NCBI GenBank assembly: GCA_001898035.1
Contig: MKRX01000026.1
Location: 41,367 to 105,366, forward strand
Length of the DNA stretch: 64,000 nt
Source: Armatimonadetes bacterium 55-13
Lineage (GTDB): Bacteria; Armatimonadota; Fimbriimonadia; Fimbriimonadales; Fimbriimonadaceae
Direction of reading: 5' to 3'
Shown here: positions 59,831 through 64,000 of the stretch, one piece after another
Numbering within the stretch: position 1 is the stretch's first letter
How the letters are laid out: every line of letters begins with the position of its first letter
Made by a program: the position numbers and the translations under genes
The notes under the pieces: model-generated
Database searches by the model: none
Seen by the model: only the letters and a program-made list of their open reading frames with translations
Told to the model about the DNA's origin: nothing

Positions 59831-60003
59831 AGGCTAGTGCACGACTCGACCAAGTTAGACTACCGCCAATCTTCCCAAATTCGTGCAGTATAGACGTACC
59901 GTTTATCCATTCCAAAAAACTTACTTTTTGTGATCAGACACACAATAAAACGTTCAGGATTCTCACAAAATCGCCAATTCATCAGGTGAGGGTGATCTTT
60001 TTT

Positions 60004-61965
60004 ATGAGCTTGCATTTGATTTCAAAACTCACCAGAAACATTAAAATCTCCACCAAATTGGGCTTGGCGTTTGGACTCTCCATGGGCGCAGGCGTCATCA
60101 GCTTCGTCGCCTTGAAAGTTCAGTTTAGCGATGTCGAAAAGTCTTACGCGACGACTTACGCAAACGGAGCGAAAGCCCTTAAAACGATGGAGGAAGCCAA
60201 TACCCATTCTTCTGCTATGGGCTTTTACACGGTCGCTTACATCTCCACCAAAGACCCGGAGATGGCGAAGCTCAAAGTGATTTCCGACGATCGCCTCGCG
60301 GCCTCAATCAAAAAAGCGATAGGGCTAACCGGAGCGTTTAAGGAGAGAGACCAACTCTTGGCCATGCTTGAAGAAGTTCAGCGAATTGACGACGAAGAGT
60401 GCAATCCTTTCGAAAACAAGGCCATCGAACTCTCAAAAAAAGGTGACGACAAGCAAGCCTCCAAGGTGGTTGCACAAGACTGGATACCCGCGCGCGCAAA
60501 GTTGATGGATCACCTAGAATCCACGACCAAAGCCTACGAGGGGGCGCTCAAGAACCTCCATCAACGCATTGAAGACAAATCGAAGCGAGCGGTAACCATT
60601 TCCATCGCCATTCTAAGCCTCGGCGTCCTCATCTCCATTTTCTCCTCCCTCGGGGTCTCACGGGGAATGACGAAGGCCCTGAAGGGCATGACCAACCGCA
60701 TTGGCGGATTCATCGTTCAGGACATGCAGTCCATCACCCTTGCCCTGGAGGCGATGGCGGAGGGCGATCTGACGCCCCGGCCCGAATGTAAAACCGAGCA
60801 TGTAAAGACCCGGTCGAAAGACGAGTTTGGAGAACTGGTGGTGATGTATAACCAAATGCTGGAATACACGCGCCGAACCATGCAGTCCTTTGCCATGGCC
60901 CAGGACAGCATTCGCGGACTGGTTGGACAGGTTCAGCGCTCGACCGACGCCCTCTCCGAATCCAGCGCCAGCCTGGCTTTGGTCACCCGCGAAACTGAGG
61001 CCAGCGCCCACACGGTGGCCGAGAGCAGCGAACAGATCGCTCACTCGTCTCTACGCACGAGCGAAGCTCTCAAAGACTTGACTACCACCCTTGGCAACGT
61101 AGAGTCCGGCGCGAAAACGCAGTTCCAAACTGCCGACAGCGCCGACGAACTGGTTCGACAGACCAACGCCGCTATCCAAAGCGCCCAGGCTTCTGCTTCC
61201 GAAATGGCGGAACAGGCAGAACAGGCGGACACCACCGTTGCCCAAACGATTGCCGCCATGCAGCGCATCAGCGAGCAATCGAAAGCCTCCAACGAACAGG
61301 TTCGCCTGCTGGATGAGCGAAGTGAAGAGGTCGGCAAGATTTTGGTTACGATCGAATCGATTGCCGAGCAAACGAACCTGCTGGCCCTCAATGCCGCCAT
61401 CGAAGCGGCCCGGGCAGGAGAACACGGTCGTGGATTTGCGGTCGTTGCCGATGAGGTCCGCAAACTGGCCGAGCAATCCAAGGCCTCCACGGTTGAGATC
61501 AACAATTTGATCAGCAAGGTCCGCGAAACCGTATCCGAAGTGGTAGAAGTCTTCACCTCCACAAGTAACGAGGTGGCGGTGGGAGTGGATATGACCACCC
61601 AAACCGGAGACGCTCTTCGCAAAATCATCCATTCGTCCGGAGGCGTCGCCAACGAATTGAGCGCCATTGCAGAACGCTCCGAAAATCTCTTGGCCGCTCT
61701 CAATAACGTTCGCGCCCTCGCCGCCGATGGAAGCCGCAGCGTCGGTGAAATGGTCGAGAAAGCCGACTTCGTAGACAACAACATTCAGAACGTGACCGGC
61801 ATCGTCGAAGGAACTTCGGCCGCCGCCGAAGAACTGAGCGCGGCAACCCAGGAAGTCAGCCGAGAATCTGCTCATCTCAGTTCCATGGCGGAAGACATGC
61901 GAAAGTTAGTGAGTCACTTCACGATTCACGACACTTCGGACGTTCCACACCGGAAAGCCGCCTAA
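60004..61965 (+). CDS. methyl-accepting chemotaxis protein
   Basis: A 653-residue chemoreceptor. Helix 1 at about 18-40, a mostly helical periplasmic domain (four-helix-bundle type, about 41-195), helix 2 at about 196-218, HAMP region to about 300, and the long cytoplasmic coiled coil with the invariant tip [20 protein letters not shown] near residue 455, ending in a typical adaptation region. No CheA/CheW/CheR is in the window. The ATG at 60004 has GAGGGTG upstream. Attractant unknown. Confidence 0.9.
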   Translation: MSLHLISKLTRNIKISTKLGLAFGLSMGAGVISFVALKVQFSDVEKSYATTYANGAKALKTMEEANTHSSAMGFYTVAYISTKDPEMAKLKVISDDRLAASIKKAIGLTGAFKERDQLLAMLEEVQRIDDEECNPFENKAIELSKKGDDKQASKVVAQDWIPARAKLMDHLESTTKAYEGALKNLHQRIEDKSKRAVTISIAILSLGVLISIFSSLGVSRGMTKALKGMTNRIGGFIVQDMQSITLALEAMAEGDLTPRPECKTEHVKTRSKDEFGELVVMYNQMLEYTRRTMQSFAMAQDSIRGLVGQVQRSTDALSESSASLALVTRETEASAHTVAESSEQIAHSSLRTSEALKDLTTTLGNVESGAKTQFQTADSADELVRQTNAAIQSAQASASEMAEQAEQADTTVAQTIAAMQRISEQSKASNEQVRLLDERSEEVGKILVTIESIAEQTNLLALNAAIEAARAGEHGRGFAVVADEVRKLAEQSKASTVEINNLISKVRETVSEVVEVFTSTSNEVAVGVDMTTQTGDALRKIIHSSGGVANELSAIAERSENLLAALNNVRALAADGSRSVGEMVEKADFVDNNIQNVTGIVEGTSAAAEELSAATQEVSRESAHLSSMAEDMRKLVSHFTIHDTSDVPHRKAA

Positions 61966-61977
61966 GAACTTCCGGGC

Positions 61978-62015
61978 AACCTCATCCGTCCCTGCATCAT
62001 GGGACGGGTGAGGTT
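61978..62015 (+). terminator. terminator of the chemoreceptor gene
   Basis: A 15-base stem with one mismatch (aacctcatccgtccc/gggacgggtgaggtt) and an 8-base loop, then TCTTCTTG, 12 bases after the stop. Confidence 0.75.
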
Positions 62016-62200
62016 TCTTCTTGTCCTCCTCCTCTTCGGGCAGCTGATACATCGTGGCTACCGGTCCGTTCGTTGGCCCCTTTTTCGGCTTTAACCAAGG
62101 TCAGTGGGCACTCAGAACCGTTCGCGGAATTGGAACACTGACCTGGATGGCGGCTAGTTGATGAGAAGATCCAAACAAATCCACCCAACGATTGGGGAGT

Positions 62201-62378
62201 CTAGGCAAGGTATCTCACCGGCACTTCATCGACGACCGCTTTCCGAGACTGCACACTCCGGTAGGTGTCTTTGAGAATGCCGATCAGATGGGTCTTTCCT
62301 TCAAGCTGTGAAGCGACCATCGCCGCGCGATAGCGAACATCTCCCTCCGGCGCGAGCATCGCCTCCGCGAGCAATTCT
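62201..62378 (-). pseudogene. 3' gene remnant (HEAT-like)
   Basis: A minus-strand frame encodes ...LAEAMLAPEGDVRYRAAMVA SQLEGK THLIGILKDTYRSVQ ... YLA and stops at 62201-62203. An in-frame stop lies directly upstream of ELLAEAM and no start codon is available, so this is the tail of a gene whose front is gone. The helix pattern is HEAT-repeat-like (family call uncertain). Confidence 0.45.
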
Positions 62379-62493
62379 CACAAAAGCGAACCAGCCCCAA
62401 CCAGCCCGTCATCTGCTCGTTCCAGCCGTCGAGAACTAAACTTCAAGACCAGAAAGAGCCGGCGCCGCTGATTGCCATTGAGAGGGCACTTCC

Positions 62494-62915
62494 TCAAGCG
62501 TTTGATGGCGATCGGCTTTGCGTAACCTGATCGAAAGAGGAAGGGAGATGTTCTAGAAAGGTGATCAATGCATCGGCATCGTCGCCCGTTAAGGCTCGAT
62601 CCCTATCCCAAAGAGCGCCCGCCGTCTTTTCTGGCCAAACGACTTTGATCAAGTCCGACCAATATCGCCGAATGATCCATACCTCGCTCGGGTTCTTACT
62701 CGGCCGTATCCAAGCGGGTTTTTCCGGGCGGTAACCCTGTCCCGAAGAAGACTGTTTCCAACGTTCGAATCGGGGTCGAGATGTTGAACCCATCTCACGA
62801 CCGCAACCACTTCAGGATCAAAGGAAACGCCCGGATTGGGATGCAAAAGGGCCACCCAACTCCGTGGTTTTGGAATCCCCAGTCCATCCTGGAATCGAGA
62901 CATTTCCCTCCCCAT
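62494..62915 (-). pseudogene. frameshifted open reading frame
   Basis: Two overlapping minus-strand frames read as one protein: 62915 to about 62770 (MSRFQDGLGIPKPRSWVALL ... VRWVQHLDPDS) and about 62793 to 62494 (RFERWKQSSSGQ...WRSDLIKVVWPEKTAGALWD-like). Both have coherent composition; the switch falls near 62770-62790. I do not recognise the family. Either a pseudogene or a sequencing frameshift. Confidence 0.45.
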
Positions 62916-62940
62916 TATGAGGGGAGGGATCTACGCTGAG

Positions 62941-63336
62941 CTAGTTCAAAATGCGCGAGAAATCAAAGGTCCAAGTGGTGCTTTGGCGAGTGAACGATCC
63001 CGTTAAGCTGGACTTATCCTCTGACAATACGAACTGCCCAGCTCCCTCAAATTCGTTCCCTGAAAGCGTCAACGCCCCTTCGAACGTTCCATCGTCATTG
63101 AGATGACCATGAAATGTGCCGTTTAGGCTAAATGTCGTATTGACGAATTCGCCAGCGAAGTCGCCGTTCGGCTGGACCTCGATGACCGCCGTTCCCACAC
63201 TGGTATCCGTCGAGGTCCATGTCCCGTCGTAATTTCCCAGGAAAACAGATGGTTGGGCTTTACCGCCACCGCTTCCGCCGCACCCAACGATGAAGATCGA
63301 GATGAAAAGAGTAAGCAAGAGCAAAGTTCGCTTCAT
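62941..63336 (-). CDS. small lipoprotein of unknown function
   Basis: A 131-residue lipoprotein: MKRTLLLLTLFISIFIVGCGG gives a clear lipobox (IVGC). The mature domain is beta-rich with repeats of the form GTAVIEVQPNGDFAGEF and DDGTFEGALTLSGNEFEG, reading like a small beta-barrel or lipocalin-like fold with strand pairs. No named family. Monocistronic, right before decayed sequence. Confidence 0.65.
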   Translation of the reverse strand: MKRTLLLLTLFISIFIVGCGGSGGGKAQPSVFLGNYDGTWTSTDTSVGTAVIEVQPNGDFAGEFVNTTFSLNGTFHGHLNDDGTFEGALTLSGNEFEGAGQFVLSEDKSSLTGSFTRQSTTWTFDFSRILN

Positions 63337-63746
63337 GACAAGATGAAGTCTATTGGCGAATCTCCTGCCGCTCGAATATTGTCACGGTTCGACGGAGTCT
63401 TGTCACGTTTACACGCTTAACGTATGAACGCTTAAGCCGGTCGAAGGCTTGCGAGCAGGTCACCGACACCCGAAACGAATACACCAGCGGTCAACAGGGA
63501 CAAAGCCACGCCAGGATGCCGCGGTATTCGGGTCTCCGCGCCCCTTCGGCTCGACCGCCGCTTGGACCAGCAACGACCCTTTAACCCAAATCGCCGCCCC
63601 CAGACCGTGACTTCGCAGGCGACATTACAATTGGCCTTGGCAAAGCCTTTGTCAGCGTTCCGTGCGTGTCGAATGATTGACGATGGAACACTCGAAGAAC
63701 CTTCGGCATGAGTAAATACTCTTCGCCCAGCAGAGACTATGAATAG
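63337..63746. other. stretch without a supportable gene
   Basis: About 410 bases. Minus-strand frames of about 50-75 codons exist at 63440-63680 but carry no start, no ribosome site and no family features, and they would have to be joined by frameshifts. Probably decayed sequence adjoining the remnants at 62.2-62.9 kb. Confidence 0.5.
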
Positions 63747-64000
63747 CTATGCGCCGTGGGCAGAGACATAGTCACGCATGTTGGACAGCGTCTTTGGCCC
63801 GATTCCCGGCGCAGAATCGAGCTTCCCTTCTTCCAGGGCCAGCTTCAGCGATTCCAGCGAATAGACGCCATAGTTCGCATAGAGCATCCGCGCCGTCTTC
63901 GCCCCCAAGCCAGGAATTCGGACCAATTCCAACACCGTCAAAGGCGCCTCACTTTCCCACTCTTTGATCTTAGAGCAGGTCCCCGTATCCAAGAACTCTT
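63747..64000 (-). CDS. helix-hairpin-helix protein, 5' end beyond the window
   Basis: The minus-strand frame runs off the right edge. Visible residues: TCSKIKEWESEAPLTVLELV, then RIPGLGAKTARMLYANYGV and APGIGPKTLSNM, two HhH motifs spaced about 30 residues apart. This resembles the N-terminal HhH/8-kDa-type region of family X DNA polymerases, but the protein ends at SAHGA soon after, so it would lack the polymerase palm. A short PolX-like HhH protein or a DNA-binding tail of another enzyme are both possible. Confidence 0.6.
   Translation of the reverse strand, partial: EFLDTGTCSKIKEWESEAPLTVLELVRIPGLGAKTARMLYANYGVYSLESLKLALEEGKLDSAPGIGPKTLSNMRDYVSAHGA

Overview
The window reads as a chromosome segment of a free-living Gram-negative-type bacterium, most likely an armatimonadote of the Fimbriimonadia kind. 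The main clue is the pair of pseudopilin-like proteins (31380-32276 and 42373-43200) whose N-terminus runs FTLIELLVV...[10 protein letters not shown], a signature I associate with Armatimonadota. Many lipobox and signal-peptide proteins, a GH/sulfatase/esterase-rich gene content and G+C-rich coding sequence fit. This placement is inferred from remembered family signatures; no rRNA or tRNA gene is visible to confirm it.

Layout. 0-3 kb: a pseudopilin, a retropepsin-like protein and an L-fucose/L-arabinose isomerase-family enzyme. 3.1-11.3 kb: a tightly coupled operon divergent from the isomerase, with GH51 arabinofuranosidase, GH2 hydrolase and a YtfR/YtfT/YjfF-type sugar ABC transporter, but no binding protein. 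11.5-19.8 kb: a CHASE4-HD-GYP protein next to a GH18-CE4-GT2 three-domain polysaccharide enzyme, then a STAND ATPase and a small secreted protein. 19.9-31 kb: tricorn-like protease, sulfatase, SRAP protein, sialidase-fold protein, GH29 fucosidase, CE7 esterase, aldehyde dehydrogenase, and a Gdx-type guanidinium exporter preceded by a likely guanidine-II riboswitch. 31-34.8 kb: pseudopilin, two paralogous TolB-like lipoproteins and a secreted protein. 34.8-39.8 kb: an operon of GH35 beta-galactosidase, hydroxyproline 2-epimerase, FAD D-amino-acid (D-hydroxyproline) dehydrogenase and a DHDPS-family deaminase. 40-47 kb: VOC protein, AraC regulator with divergent PhyH-family dioxygenase, pseudopilin, a repetitive secreted protein, and two class II aldolases, one fused to a short-chain dehydrogenase. 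47.1-48.0 kb: a REP-type palindrome cluster with its RAYT transposase, followed by an A+T-richer, poorly coding stretch to 49.7 kb. 49.7-59.9 kb: Nudix, phosphotransferase and PfkB kinase, D-lyxose isomerase, a RedB-like protein, a histidine kinase/HD-GYP response regulator pair, and a Gfo/Idh-aldolase operon. 60-64 kb: a chemotaxis receptor, decayed gene remnants, a lipoprotein and a helix-hairpin-helix gene cut by the window end.

How it may work together. The most coherent story is use of plant or algal cell-wall glycoprotein. Arabinofuranosidase, beta-galactosidase, fucosidase, a furanose-type importer and aldolases for deoxysugars lie in the same 45 kb as a complete set of candidates for trans-4-hydroxy-L-proline breakdown to 2-oxoglutarate. 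The GH35 galactosidase is the first gene of the hydroxyproline operon itself. Hydroxyproline-rich glycoproteins (extensins, arabinogalactan proteins) carry Hyp-O-arabinofuranose and Hyp-O-galactose, so the cell may strip the glycan and burn the peptide's hydroxyproline from one locus. This is inference from gene content and needs biochemical proof. A second theme is c-di-GMP signalling (two HD-GYP proteins, one beside an exopolysaccharide-type enzyme).
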